Of a stretch of 64,000 nt of DNA, positions 16,102 through 25,311 are shown in pieces. The DNA is from Bdellovibrionales bacterium (lineage in GTDB: Bacteria; Pseudomonadota; Alphaproteobacteria; UBA9219): the NCBI GenBank assembly GCA_041662785.1, contig JBAZRW010000007.1, forward strand, positions 1 to 64,000, given 5' to 3'. The notes beneath the pieces are model-generated. The model ran no database searches. It saw only the letters and a program-made list of their open reading frames with translations, and was not told where the DNA came from. Each line of letters starts with the position of its first letter. Position 1 is the first letter of the stretch. The position numbers and the translations under genes were made by a program.

Positions 16102-18129
16102 CTACATCCCCACCATAACAGGGCTAACGTTGCCCTGCTTCAAGTTGCGATACCGCGCAAGCGCCCACGCGGGGAAGTACGCCTTATACCCGTGATAGCT
16201 TAGGTAAAACACGCGCGGGAACCCGACAGCGGTATAATAATCCTCTGCCCACGTTCCATCGTCCTTTTGCGTTGAGGCCAAATGCGCCACACCCTGCGCC
16301 ACGGCCTGATGATCCACCTCGCCCGCTGCCATAAGCGCGAGCAAAGCCCACGCGGTCTGCGCAGGTGTGGACGGGGCGCCCTCGCCCTTCGGCGTGCCCG
16401 CGTAATAGCTTGCGCCGCTTTCGCCCCAACCGCCATCGGCTTGCTGCCGCGCCAAAAGCCACGCGACCGCGCGGCGAACCATAGGATCCTGATGATCAAT
16501 GCCAATCGCGTTCAGGGCACACAAAACCGACCATGTGCCGTAAATATAATTCGTGCCCCAACGGCCAAACCAGCAGCCTTCTGGCTCTTGATCGCCGCGC
16601 AAATAGGCAATCGCGGAGGCCACCGCCGGATGATCCTTTTTATAACCCAGTTGGCCCAGCATCGACAGGCATCGCGCCGAAACGTCTGCGCTGGGCGGAT
16701 CTAGCAAAGCGCCATGATCGGCAAACGGAATATGGTTCAAATAATAATATGTATTGTCGGCATCGAACGCGCCCCAGCCGCCATTCTTTGATTGAAGGCC
16801 CAGCACCCACTCCACAGCGCGATCAATCACGGCGCGATAGCGATCATGGTCAAGGCGATCCATCGCCATCACGACAACGGCGGTATCGTCCAGATCGGGA
16901 TAATACGCATTATTGTACTGAAAAGCCCAACCGCCAGCCCTCACGTTAGGACGCCATGAGGCCCAATCCCCGACGACATCCAGCACTTGCTTCCCCACCA
17001 GCCAATCGCACGCCTTGATCGCTATCGCCTTATCAAGTCCCGCTTCCTGCACCGCATGCGCCGCCAGTGCCGTATCCCACACGGGCGAAAAACAAGGCTG
17101 GCAATAGGCGCGGCGCTTACCGTCATCGATCACCATCAAATCAATCGCCTTAAGAGCCTGCGCAAACAAAGGGTCATTATGATCAACGCCCAGCCTGTCC
17201 CACATCATAACAGAATTCGCCATGGCGGGGTATATTGCGCCAAGCCCATCAACACCGTTCGCCCGCGTCTTTACCCACGCGGTCGCCTTATCAATTGCTT
17301 TTTGGCGCAAGCCTTTGGGAAAGAACGGCTCGACCAACCGCAACAGCGCATCCACAACGCGAAAAACAGGCACTAAAAAAGAGCCCGAAGGATTTGACTG
17401 CCAATTTTTGACGCTTTGGGGCGGCGTCACGAAAAGCTCGTCAATCGTAATGCCGTCCGGATTCTTCGCCAGCGGCTTGAGGGCGCACAAAACGAGCAAA
17501 GGCACGATCACGGTGCGCGACCAATAGGCAATCTTGTCCAAATGAAAAGGGAACCAGCGCGGCAGCAGCATAATCTCGACAGGCATCACGGGAACGGCCT
17601 TCCACGGAACCGCGCCGAAAAGGGCCATCTGAATGCGCGTGAAAACGTTACTCTTCGCCGCGCCGCCATGCGCCAAAATCGTGCGGCGAGCGTTGATCAT
17701 GTGGCCCGCATAGATATCCTCGCCTGTGCATTTCAAAGCGTAATAGGCCTTGACGCTTGCGCTCATATCAAACGCGCCGCGATGGAACAAAGGCCATCCG
17801 CCATGCTCTTCTTGAATATCGCGCAGGTAAGTCGCCATCCGCTTATGCAAGGCTTTTTGATCGGACGTCAGCCGCCCCAGAAAATGATCCAGTAAAATGT
17901 ATTCCGCCGGAATCGTCGCATCGGCTTCCAACGGATAAACCCAGTGGCCGTCTTCTTTCTGCGCAGCAGCCAAAGCCTCAACGCTTCCGCTCAGCGCTTT
18001 TTGCAAAGCGGCATCACCGCCCGCCAAACCACCCGCTACGGAGCCACTCACCCCACCCGTCATTCCTGCCGTCATTTTTTCTAACCTTCTTATTCGGACT
18101 GCTAAAACAAGGGGTTCGCTATAGCACAA
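16102..18129 (-). CDS. shc: Squalene-hopene cyclase
   Basis: Membrane-bound cyclase converting squalene to hopene and hopanol. The 675-residue protein has repeated QW motifs (for example LQSKNGGWGAFDADN and ARQQADGGWGES) and the catalytic acidic motif YPDLDDTAVV (about residue 405), which donates the initiating proton. The C-terminal YYTAVGFPRVFYLSYHGY is characteristic. The first 30 residues are Gly/Ser-rich and poorly conserved; a start closer to residue 18 (MTAGMTG) is possible. First gene of the shc-hpnG-panB unit. Confidence 0.96.
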   Translation of the reverse strand: MCYSEPLVLAVRIRRLEKMTAGMTGGVSGSVAGGLAGGDAALQKALSGSVEALAAAQKEDGHWVYPLEADATIPAEYILLDHFLGRLTSDQKALHKRMATYLRDIQEEHGGWPLFHRGAFDMSASVKAYYALKCTGEDIYAGHMINARRTILAHGGAAKSNVFTRIQMALFGAVPWKAVPVMPVEIMLLPRWFPFHLDKIAYWSRTVIVPLLVLCALKPLAKNPDGITIDELFVTPPQSVKNWQSNPSGSFLVPVFRVVDALLRLVEPFFPKGLRQKAIDKATAWVKTRANGVDGLGAIYPAMANSVMMWDRLGVDHNDPLFAQALKAIDLMVIDDGKRRAYCQPCFSPVWDTALAAHAVQEAGLDKAIAIKACDWLVGKQVLDVVGDWASWRPNVRAGGWAFQYNNAYYPDLDDTAVVVMAMDRLDHDRYRAVIDRAVEWVLGLQSKNGGWGAFDADNTYYYLNHIPFADHGALLDPPSADVSARCLSMLGQLGYKKDHPAVASAIAYLRGDQEPEGCWFGRWGTNYIYGTWSVLCALNAIGIDHQDPMVRRAVAWLLARQQADGGWGESGASYYAGTPKGEGAPSTPAQTAWALLALMAAGEVDHQAVAQGVAHLASTQKDDGTWAEDYYTAVGFPRVFYLSYHGYKAYFPAWALARYRNLKQGNVSPVMVGM

Positions 18130-18175
18130 AAGCCCCCGAAAGCCGAATCCTGAATGAAGAATAATTGTGGGGGCT

Positions 18176-18320
18176 GAGGCAAGGCCTCAATTATGTTAGC
18201 TTGCGGCGAAAATGGTGATTTTCGAGAACCGGAGCGCAGCGTACGTTAAAGTACGTGAGCACCGGAAGCGCAGAAAAACGACATTTGCAGCCCAAGATAA
18301 CATAATTGAGGCTTTGCCTT
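18176..18320. repeat. 145-bp element with 27-bp terminal inverted repeats
   Basis: Left end gaggcaaggcctcaattatg and right end cataattgaggctttgcctt pair over about 27 bases. The interior has gtacgttaaagtacgt and cggagcgcag/cggaagcgcag. The right end supplies the first bases of the stop codon of the methyltransferase at 18319. The size and structure are MITE-like; no transposase is present. Confidence 0.75.
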
Positions 18321-19359
18321 AATACTTAATGCCATAAAAACGATAGTATTTCAGCCCATGCCCAAGCGCCGCGAGGCGGCGCGACCAAAAATCAACCTCA
18401 CGCACCACAGTGCGCTTTGTATCCACATCCGGCACGTTGGTTCTCATATAGGGAACCAGATCAACAAGACCTGCCAGAATATTATTCTTGTAAAGGGCCG
18501 TCTGATCCTCGGCGATGCGCAGATCATAGCCCATGCCCTTCCATGTTTTGATCAATTCCAACTGCGTTAAAGGCGCCATCGCCTTCTCGCGTTCCAACCA
18601 CTTCACGATAGCGGGCTTCTCCCGCATAGAGGGGTTAAGAACAAAGTCGGTAAAAACAATCTGCCCTCCGCCATTCTTTAAACTGGCATCGACCGCCTTG
18701 AAGAACTTTTCCTTGCCGACGACACGGCAAAAAACTTCGCGCGCAATAATGCAATCATATTTACGGGTCGCGCTATACTCGGCAGGATCATAAAACGTAA
18801 CAGGCGCTTTCTTGCTTTTCGCGGCGGCAATCGACATGATCATCCCACGCTGCGCAAGGGTTTGGTTCGCCTCTAAGCCCGTCACATAGCACTTATAATC
18901 CTCGGCCAACTTACGCGCCATATCGCCAAGACCCGCCCCCAGATCCAAAACGCTCGCTTCATCATTCAACCCCAACGGCGAGGCCAAAGCGTCGATATAG
19001 GCAGCGCCCCCAGGAAAAGAGCTTCCCGCACCCCACATCACTTCCATAACTTGAATGCGATCCGCCATCCAATCACGGATTTCCTCCGTTGTTTCCGCGC
19101 CGGCCATACCGTCCTGAGCGGGTGGAACGACAAAGTCGGCAATATCAGCGGTACGCGAAACAGGCTTGGCGGGCGTCGAGGCCTTGCGCGAAAACAGCCC
19201 CTTCTTGTCCAAGAAAGAAAAGAGCCCCCCCTGCGCTTTACCGCGCGGCTTCGGATCCTTCCAATAATCACGGGCAAGCCCCAACGCCGCGATACGCACG
19301 CGAAGCAACCGCGCCTGTAGCACGGGATTTTCAATAAGACTTGCGATAGGATTGCCCAT
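18319..19359 (-). CDS. Class I SAM-dependent methyltransferase
   Basis: Predicted 346-residue methyltransferase with motif I SVLDLGAGLGDMARKL (about residue 145), motif II near YVTGLEANQTLAQ and motif IV CIIAREVFCRV. The substrate is unknown; the overall architecture with an N-terminal 120-residue alpha-rich domain resembles putative methyltransferases near alphaproteobacterial lipid genes. I chose the ATG at 19359 (MGNPIASLIE) because the longer frame runs into the holin gene in another frame and its residues look non-coding. A repeat element forms its 3' boundary. Confidence 0.75.
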   Translation of the reverse strand: MGNPIASLIENPVLQARLLRVRIAALGLARDYWKDPKPRGKAQGGLFSFLDKKGLFSRKASTPAKPVSRTADIADFVVPPAQDGMAGAETTEEIRDWMADRIQVMEVMWGAGSSFPGGAAYIDALASPLGLNDEASVLDLGAGLGDMARKLAEDYKCYVTGLEANQTLAQRGMIMSIAAAKSKKAPVTFYDPAEYSATRKYDCIIAREVFCRVVGKEKFFKAVDASLKNGGGQIVFTDFVLNPSMREKPAIVKWLEREKAMAPLTQLELIKTWKGMGYDLRIAEDQTALYKNNILAGLVDLVPYMRTNVPDVDTKRTVVREVDFWSRRLAALGHGLKYYRFYGIKY

Positions 19360-19456
19360 GGCAAAGAAAACAGCGGTTGGATCAGTTAAGGGGAAACCCC
19401 GACGATTCTGGCATCCTAAAGCATTAACCACAAGTTGAGAATCAAAAAAAGAGCCC

Positions 19457-19867
19457 TTATTTCTTCTCCGGCCCCTTCCATTTTTCAAAGCTTCTGGCAC
19501 CGGTATAGCCCAAATACCCCATGCCAAACAGATTGATAATGGGTTCTGGCAGGGCCTGCAGCCACGCCTTAAAGCCCTCTGTCACGCTTTTGGCAACTTC
19601 GGGCTCAAAAGCAAACAGCACGCCCATCGGCAGCGAGGCCAGCAACAGGACGTAAATCACGTACATGAACGAAGGCCGTGCGCGGCTTGTCCACGGGTCG
19701 GTGCTTTGCGCCTCGGCCAAAATGGGCGACAGTTGCGCCTGTATCTCTTGCAAGGCTTGCTGCCCCTCTTGCTGCATAAGCTGCAGCTTGGCCTCGGCCC
19801 GCGCCTTTTCATCGGGAATCAACTTATCAAGTAAAGAAAAAATCGGTGTAATAAGAGCTTGCCACAT
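19457..19867 (-). CDS. Phage/GTA holin family protein
   Basis: Predicted 136-residue protein. The N-terminal half has a coiled coil (EKARAEAKLQLMQQEGQQAL) and the C-terminal half two hydrophobic helices (about residues 66-85 and 105-125) interrupted by a short loop, the layout of the 3TM holin family. Holins form inner-membrane lesions that let endolysin reach the wall. The ATG at 19867 is preceded by ggagg at good spacing. It is the last gene of the GTA-like cluster and follows the lysozyme gene across a repeat hairpin. Confidence 0.75.
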   Translation of the reverse strand: MWQALITPIFSLLDKLIPDEKARAEAKLQLMQQEGQQALQEIQAQLSPILAEAQSTDPWTSRARPSFMYVIYVLLLASLPMGVLFAFEPEVAKSVTEGFKAWLQALPEPIINLFGMGYLGYTGARSFEKWKGPEKK

Positions 19868-19891
19868 CGTGTGCCTCCGTTTGTTTAAAAA

Positions 19892-19968
19892 AAGCATTCA
19901 GCATTCAGGATTCAGCATTTAGGGAAGATAGCTAAATGCTGAATCCTGAATGCTGAATCCTGAATGCT
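19892..19968. repeat. Heptad-repeat hairpin between lysozyme and holin genes
   Basis: The left arm is built of agcattc/aggattc units and the right arm of gaatgct/gaatcct units, all 7 bp. The arms are complementary over nearly 30 bases with a loop of about 11 bases. The right arm runs into the TAG stop of the lysozyme gene. Confidence 0.85.
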
Positions 19969-20452
19969 AACGCTTTCGCCATAACGCCCCTTCGGCAGCG
20001 CGGCGGCGGGCAAGGCCGCCCAGTTCCTCGCCATTGCAATGCACCCACCGGTTTAGCTGCGCGGGGACTTGCTCGTACCAACCGCGATTAAGCAACTTCA
20101 AAAGCGTCGATCCATCAAACGCTGCAACACCGACGTTAAAGACAAAACTCACCAACGCGGCAAACTCGTTATCCTCAAGAGGCACTTTGACAAGCCGCGC
20201 AACGGCGCGTTCGAACACGTTCAAATCCTCTAGCAAAAGGCGGTTAGCTTCGGCCTCATCAATCACCATGGTCGGATACGTCGTGCGCGTGTGGCCATAG
20301 CCAATCGTCCACAAGCCTTTGGGACAACGGTAAGCCTTCAAATGCAGGCCTTCATAGTTTTTGATCAGCGTAAGCCCAACCTCGTTAATGCGCCGCGCCA
20401 TCCACGGCATCGCGCCCAGCGCCCTGCCTGTCGTCTCTCCAAGACCTTCCAT
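19967..20452 (-). CDS. Phage-type lysozyme (GH24 endolysin)
   Basis: Muramidase of the T4/P21 lysozyme family. The 161-residue protein has the catalytic region IKNYEGLHLKAYRCPKGLWT followed by IGYGHT, with Glu about residue 35 and Thr of GYGHT in the expected places, and the later FNVGVAAFDGSTLLKLLNRG. There is no signal peptide, so release would depend on the neighbouring holin. The start at 20452 follows aaggag. The last residues are basic and the stop codon comes from the repeat hairpin. Confidence 0.92.
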   Translation of the reverse strand: MEGLGETTGRALGAMPWMARRINEVGLTLIKNYEGLHLKAYRCPKGLWTIGYGHTRTTYPTMVIDEAEANRLLLEDLNVFERAVARLVKVPLEDNEFAALVSFVFNVGVAAFDGSTLLKLLNRGWYEQVPAQLNRWVHCNGEELGGLARRRAAEGALWRKR

Positions 20453-20488
20453 AATCGCTCCTTATAAAAATGAGTTAGAAAATAACCC

Positions 20489-20764
20489 CTACTTCTCCCC
20501 GATCCGTTTTTCGATCCGCTCAAGAAGGACGGTCTGGGCGGCGACCCGTTCCTCGATCCGCGCGAGGCGTTGCAAGACCATCCCCGAAGCATCGTCCACT
20601 TTGGCTACGCTGCCCTCCAGCCGCTCGACCCGCTGCTCGATAAAGGCCTTGTCCCGCGCCTGCGCCGACACCCACCAGATCGCGCCAGAGCCCTGCACCA
20701 AAATCGTGATCAGCACCGCAAGCGGCAGACCGCGAATGATCCCGTCATGCACTTCGAATTTCAT
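20489..20764 (-). CDS. Small membrane-anchored coiled-coil phage protein
   Basis: Predicted 91-residue protein: one hydrophobic segment (about residues 13-33, LPLAVLITILVQGSGAIWWV) followed by a long coiled coil to the end with heptads of Leu/Ile/Val. I do not recognise a specific family; similar small proteins sit near lysis genes in tailed phages, where they may be spanin- or holin-like. The ATG overlaps the stop of the upstream DUF2793 gene (ATGA), so it is translationally coupled and part of the cluster. Confidence 0.65.
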   Translation of the reverse strand: MKFEVHDGIIRGLPLAVLITILVQGSGAIWWVSAQARDKAFIEQRVERLEGSVAKVDDASGMVLQRLARIEERVAAQTVLLERIEKRIGEK

Positions 20765-21105
20765 CACACATACCCCCCCAATAAAGCCCATGCGCTGCCG
20801 TTGTAGGCATAGAACTTGCCATCGGCCTGCGAGAAGGCGAGCCATCCAGCTTTGGGCGCTTTAAATCGCCAGCCAGAGAAATAAAGGGCGACTTGCCCAG
20901 CCTTGCCTTCCCATGCGCCCGTGGGCGAAGGCCCGACGATATAGGCCGCGCCGTCTGCGGGTGAAGCAGGCGGCGCATTGATCACCCTGCTGATAACCGA
21001 TAGTTGCGCCATCACGTCCAGATCGCTGATCGCTTCGTTGTGCGTGATTTCCTTTTGCGCCTGTGAAGCGACCAGATACGGCATGTCCAAATTTGGTGTT
21101 GTCAT
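20764..21105 (-). CDS. DUF2793 domain phage/GTA protein
   Basis: Predicted 113-residue protein matching the DUF2793 pattern: LPYLVASQAQKEITHNEAI-like N-terminus, PPASPADGAAYIVG, GAWEGKAGQVALY, and a C-terminal YAYNGSAWALLG. Such proteins occur downstream of the tail-tip gene in GTA-like and siphophage clusters and may be part of the tip or side fibre; the function is not established. The ATG at 21105 gives MTTPNLDMP. It follows the giant tail protein gene across a composite repeat. Confidence 0.8.
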   Translation of the reverse strand: MTTPNLDMPYLVASQAQKEITHNEAISDLDVMAQLSVISRVINAPPASPADGAAYIVGPSPTGAWEGKAGQVALYFSGWRFKAPKAGWLAFSQADGKFYAYNGSAWALLGGYV

Positions 21106-21132
21106 GTTTTCCTCCATAATGGTTGTTAAAAA

Positions 21133-21350
21133 AGGGGTCAGAGTTCAGGGGCTAGCCCCCCCCTTCGTCATCCCCGTGAAGGCGGGGATCCAGAGAACTG
21201 GGCGATAAACTTAAGTGTTGAACCCCCTGGACGCCCGCCTTCGCGGGCATGACGCTAAGGGAAAGTGTCAGCCAACACTTCTTACTCTGAACTCTGAACT
21301 CTGAACTCTGAACTCTGAACTCTGAACTCTAACCCCTAACCCCTAACCCA
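21133..21350. repeat. Composite heptad-armed element after the tail-tip gene
   Basis: Left arm ggggtcagagttcagggg; two gtcatcccc-type hairpins near 21167-21195 and 21230-21254; then gtcagccaacacttcttact; right arm of at least six ctgaact units followed by three aacccct units. The right arm contains the last codons and stop of the tail-tip gene. Its middle and right flank match the element at 26803-27124. Confidence 0.85.
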
Positions 21351-24300
21351 TACGTCGCGCTGACCTGCGCGACGCGCACATCAAACAACGCTGGAATAAC
21401 GCCGCCCCAGTCCGCCGTCTGCATCGCTGCCGTATAAACAACGGACGTCGCACCTACGACATCGAAAGACCGCATCACGGCCTCGCCGTTCATCACGTGG
21501 GCGACATAGCGCTCCTCGCTTTCGTCCAAGGGCACATCGATATAGTCCACCCACGCCGCGTTTTTGCGGGCGCACCGCACCCACGATAGAGTAGCGTCGC
21601 TACCTGCGCCCCCCGCCCGCACGCACCGCACATGCGCGGGCGCAAGAGGCCTTAGCGTATTCAATCCATACGCAAACGGGATATCCTGCGCGAAGTCCAA
21701 AGACCCGCCATCCGATACCGCACGGAAATGCACAACCTTATTCCTATCCGTCAGCGCGGCGGGGAGAAACTGCAATGCGGCCTCTTGCAACAAGACAAAC
21801 GCTTCGCCGACCTGATGCGCCGCCGCGTCCGTCCCGCGCCGTCCCCGTAACAGGCCTCTCAACTCATAAAGACCTTCTTCCATCAACGTGGCGGTTTGGA
21901 ACTGCACAATCTCCTCGCCAAGGAGCGCCACATTCGCACCGTTCATCAACTCAGCCTCGCTGCAGCTGCTTAAAGAGCCGCGCAACAACTGCACGCGCAC
22001 AGCGCTGACGCGATCCGTCACGGCAACAGGCCGCACAGGCAACGCCGTCACCGCAACGCCTGTCACAGCAGCCTGCGTGATCGTGGTCACGCGCGAAAAG
22101 CTCACCTGATCCTCGCTACGCCACAGGCTTGCGCCGCGCCAGCCATCAAGGCCGCTAACGGCGACATAAACGCCCGCCTGATCGTCCACGCCGCGCAGCA
22201 ACGGCAAGTCCATCAAGCACAAAACGCTAGGCACAAAGCTGGCCGCCCCGCGTGAGGTGCTGTCCGCGCCACCATCCGCCACAGCCAGACGGCCAAACGA
22301 ATCCGGAACCGCCGCCACGCCGTCGATTTGCAACAAGCCGCCTTTTTGACTGACGCGCAGCACGCGCACGCGCGTTTCGCCAAGCGTTACAATATCGCTA
22401 GGCTCAACCGCCAGCCAACGCCGCGACAGAAAGAAGCGATAACGATCCCTCTCCACCCACGCGGTATAAAGCAGCCTTTCGGCAATCTGCTTGGCTTTGC
22501 TGGCCGTACACACGACGGGCACTTCCACCTTCGCCACAGCACGCGTACCACGCGGCGCGCCCCGCCGCGCCCGCTGGCTGCCGACCTCATAATCGCGCGA
22601 GGCATCGTGATAATCGCACGTTACCTCAATCGGCAGATCAAGCTCCTGCGCTCTTTCCTGCGTCAGCAAAGGCGCCTCACCCTCATCCATGGCCGCCAAC
22701 TCACCCGCCGCCACGCTAATCGACGCGCCGCCACCTTGCTTCACGGCAATCAGCTGACAGCCGCGCTCAACCAAATCAAAAGGCTCCACGCTTTGCAAAG
22801 GCGCCAAAGCCCCCGCCGCGCTCGCCTGATCCGTCAGGGCATAGCCATCAATCACCGCATCGCCCACCAAAGCCGTCACGTCAAAGTCGCCGCTGTCATA
22901 ACCTGCACGCTTTAAAATCGACGCGACGATAGAGTCCAACGCCGCACCGGTGCTGCGCCGCTTAATGATCGCAAGGCTACCCAACGTGCCGTCATAGCCA
23001 ACATTACCCGTCACCAAAAACCGCGCGGCATCAATGACCGCCGCGCCAAAAGCGTTGCTGGGCACACTCGCGCCTTCCACCAACGCCGCATCACGCGTCA
23101 GAGAAAACGTACCATCATCCAGCGCGATTTCGCTGAAACGATAATCATTCTCTAGCGCGGGCCTGTGCAGGATTCTAATGGCGCTGCCCGAAGCCATCGG
23201 CGCGTGACAGGCCGCCGTCCCCATCACAACGCTGGTGATCACCTGCCACGGGCGCGTGACAGTAACACTGCTCAAACTCGGCACAAACGTCATCATTTGC
23301 ATGTCGATTGCCGTCAGATACAGCAAAGCCCATTCGTCCTCACCACACGAAAGCACCCGCACCTGCATCCCGCTGCCGCTACCGACATCAAGGCCACTGG
23401 CAATCGTAATGGCCTCGCCCACCACGAGGGCGTTATCCACCCACGACAGAAAACGCCCATAAAACGCGGTAAAATTGGGGGCACGGTCGCCCATCATCAT
23501 CATCGCGCCGCTACCCAACGCCTTAAACTGCGCATAGTAAACAGGCACGAGCAAAGCCGCGCTACCCGCGCCCCATACATCAAAGAATCCCTGATCCGCA
23601 AGGGCGGAGCCACTACGCAGCAGCACGCGCACGCCGCGCTTGCCGTCCTGCTGATCCATTACCGCCAGATGATGCGCATCCAGCCAGATCATCCCCCTCT
23701 CTTCGACCGCGACCATGTTAAGGGTTAGAACGCTGCCAAAGTTACGCGTCGCGCTATCGTACACCCTTACGCGAAAAGGATTCCCGCCCGCGCTGTCCTG
23801 AAAACCAATGGCCACCATCCGGTTATCTGGAGACATCGCCCAGCTTTGCGCCGCAACTTCCTCGCTGGCAAAAACATCACTTGTCGTCCGAGCCATTTCT
23901 ACGGGAGCCTCGCCCGTCACATCAAACTCAATCACCTCCATATAGGCTTGAAACCCGTCACAGGCATAACCACCAATCAGCATCCGCCTTGCGCTGGCCG
24001 CGCCACCCTCTGTCACGATAGGCGGCATGCCACCCTGCTTATTCGCGACGATGCCCAGCATCGTTTGCGGGTTGACCTCGCCCAAAAACCGAGGCGTTTC
24101 CTGCACGTCCTTGGGCAGCACCTCAAACGTCAGATTGGAAAGGCGATTGCCGAAACCCTTTAGCTGCAAGCCCTCGAGCACCAGATACGCCATGCCGCGA
24201 TAGGCGGGCGTCAGGCCCGCACCAAGCCAGCCTTCCAACAACGGATCGACGGCCTGATCCGCTGCGCCGCCGTGAAAGCTGGCGCTACCCACAACGCCAC

Positions 24301-24754
24301 TGACCCACGCGCCATCCGCATAAATTACCTTGCTGTCCGCCCAAATCGTTTGCAGGCTGCCGATCTCGCCCGCCGCAATCGCAATCGCGACATTGATCGA
24401 ATAGGTATAGGTCGTGCGCATCGCGCTAAACGCGCCGCTGATCACACCACCTTTGCCGCCCGATACGTTGCTTTTATGCGCCGTCTCGATCAAGTCCGAG
24501 GCCCAGATGACATTGCCCGCCACGCGCATTTTCCCGTAAACAACAGGAATCGCGATGCCATAGCGCGAGTCCTGCACCTTGAAATTCTCAAGCCTTACGC
24601 CGTCCTTGACCGCCGCGCTGCTGCTCCACCCTATCGCGTTGTCAATCGGCCCGCCAACCTTGCGCGCCAGCGAACTTAAAAGCCGCCCGCCCACACCGGG
24701 CACAATCGCATTACCAACAGATGACGCGACGCTCGATAAAATAATCGATGCCAT
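21329..24754 (-). CDS. GTA gp15-like host-specificity / tail-tip protein
   Basis: Very large predicted tail protein (1141 residues), the counterpart of RcGTA gp15 and phage tail-tip J proteins. It starts MASIILSSVASSVGNAIVPG and has an early tail-assembly domain with SAMRTTYTYSINVAIAIAAG and TYSINVAIA-like strands (about 110-190). The C-terminal half has fibronectin-like and Rcc01698-type segments (for example LRGRRGTDAA about residue 990). The RcGTA TIM-barrel module seems reduced; instead the middle (230-560) looks beta-propeller-like. The last codons lie in the tandem heptads. Position after the NlpC/P60 gene matches GTA order. Confidence 0.85.
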   Translation of the reverse strand: MASIILSSVASSVGNAIVPGVGGRLLSSLARKVGGPIDNAIGWSSSAAVKDGVRLENFKVQDSRYGIAIPVVYGKMRVAGNVIWASDLIETAHKSNVSGGKGGVISGAFSAMRTTYTYSINVAIAIAAGEIGSLQTIWADSKVIYADGAWVSGVVGSASFHGGAADQAVDPLLEGWLGAGLTPAYRGMAYLVLEGLQLKGFGNRLSNLTFEVLPKDVQETPRFLGEVNPQTMLGIVANKQGGMPPIVTEGGAASARRMLIGGYACDGFQAYMEVIEFDVTGEAPVEMARTTSDVFASEEVAAQSWAMSPDNRMVAIGFQDSAGGNPFRVRVYDSATRNFGSVLTLNMVAVEERGMIWLDAHHLAVMDQQDGKRGVRVLLRSGSALADQGFFDVWGAGSAALLVPVYYAQFKALGSGAMMMMGDRAPNFTAFYGRFLSWVDNALVVGEAITIASGLDVGSGSGMQVRVLSCGEDEWALLYLTAIDMQMMTFVPSLSSVTVTRPWQVITSVVMGTAACHAPMASGSAIRILHRPALENDYRFSEIALDDGTFSLTRDAALVEGASVPSNAFGAAVIDAARFLVTGNVGYDGTLGSLAIIKRRSTGAALDSIVASILKRAGYDSGDFDVTALVGDAVIDGYALTDQASAAGALAPLQSVEPFDLVERGCQLIAVKQGGGASISVAAGELAAMDEGEAPLLTQERAQELDLPIEVTCDYHDASRDYEVGSQRARRGAPRGTRAVAKVEVPVVCTASKAKQIAERLLYTAWVERDRYRFFLSRRWLAVEPSDIVTLGETRVRVLRVSQKGGLLQIDGVAAVPDSFGRLAVADGGADSTSRGAASFVPSVLCLMDLPLLRGVDDQAGVYVAVSGLDGWRGASLWRSEDQVSFSRVTTITQAAVTGVAVTALPVRPVAVTDRVSAVRVQLLRGSLSSCSEAELMNGANVALLGEEIVQFQTATLMEEGLYELRGLLRGRRGTDAAAHQVGEAFVLLQEAALQFLPAALTDRNKVVHFRAVSDGGSLDFAQDIPFAYGLNTLRPLAPAHVRCVRAGGAGSDATLSWVRCARKNAAWVDYIDVPLDESEERYVAHVMNGEAVMRSFDVVGATSVVYTAAMQTADWGGVIPALFDVRVAQVSATYGLGVRG

Positions 24755-24782
24755 TGTTTACTTCCTTTCAAAAAAAGAGGGG

Positions 24783-25184
24783 CTAGTTTCTGTAAATCCC
24801 CACCAACCGCCGCTGCCAGTAATCGCCGATGTTCGTTTCCACCACCTGCCCTGCCACCGCAAAGGCGTGAATCATCGTCTTCCCGCTGGTTGCCAGCGCG
24901 ACATGCTGAGGTTGATGGTCATAACGAAAAAGCAAAATGTCGCCCGCCTCAATCATGGCGGAGGCTCGCCTCATACCGTGTGCTTCCAGCGCAGCAATAA
25001 GCGACGTGCCATCGGGTCTGCGCCCATAATCAAGGCGGTCACGCACGGGCCTCCCCACCGCTTGCATCGCGACGACAATTAGGCCGATACAATCCAACCC
25101 TACCCCCACCACGCGTCCTTGATGATGAAAGGGCGTGCCTAAGCACGCCCGCGCTGCCGCAATCATTGTTTTGTTTTCTGTCAT
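24783..25184 (-). CDS. NlpC/P60 family phage cell-wall peptidase (GTA gp14-like)
   Basis: Predicted 133-residue peptidase carried in the tail tip to open peptidoglycan during DNA entry. The catalytic Cys is in GVGLDCIGL (about residue 31) and the His in QPQHVALAT (about 94), followed by MIHAFAVAG. The true start is the ATG at 25184 (MTENKTM); the open frame extends further upstream only because it reads through a palindromic repeat. It lies between gp13- and gp15-like genes exactly as in the Rhodobacter GTA. Confidence 0.88.
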   Translation of the reverse strand: MTENKTMIAAARACLGTPFHHQGRVVGVGLDCIGLIVVAMQAVGRPVRDRLDYGRRPDGTSLIAALEAHGMRRASAMIEAGDILLFRYDHQPQHVALATSGKTMIHAFAVAGQVVETNIGDYWQRRLVGIYRN

Positions 25185-25211
25185 TATGCGTTCCTTTAAA
25201 AACCTAAGAAT

Positions 25212-25289
25212 TCCGTCATCCCCGCGAAAGCGGGGATCCAGTTTTCTTTTTAAAAATAAACGGGATGCCCGCTTACGCGGGCATGACGC
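25212..25289. repeat. Palindromic element between the gp13-like and gp14-like genes
   Basis: Hairpin ccccgcgaaagcgggg, an A/T-rich centre, and hairpin gcccgcttacgcgggc form an outer inverted pair bounded by cgtcat and atgacg. Insertion here separates the NlpC/P60 start from the decayed end of the DUF2163 gene. Confidence 0.85.
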
Positions 25290-25311
25290 AGTAGAAAAAC
25301 AGACCACCCCC

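Noticed and set aside
21280..21350. Tandem repeats as a CRISPR array
   Set aside because: Units of 7 bp with no spacers; the same is true of the other heptad tracts. No cas genes are present.
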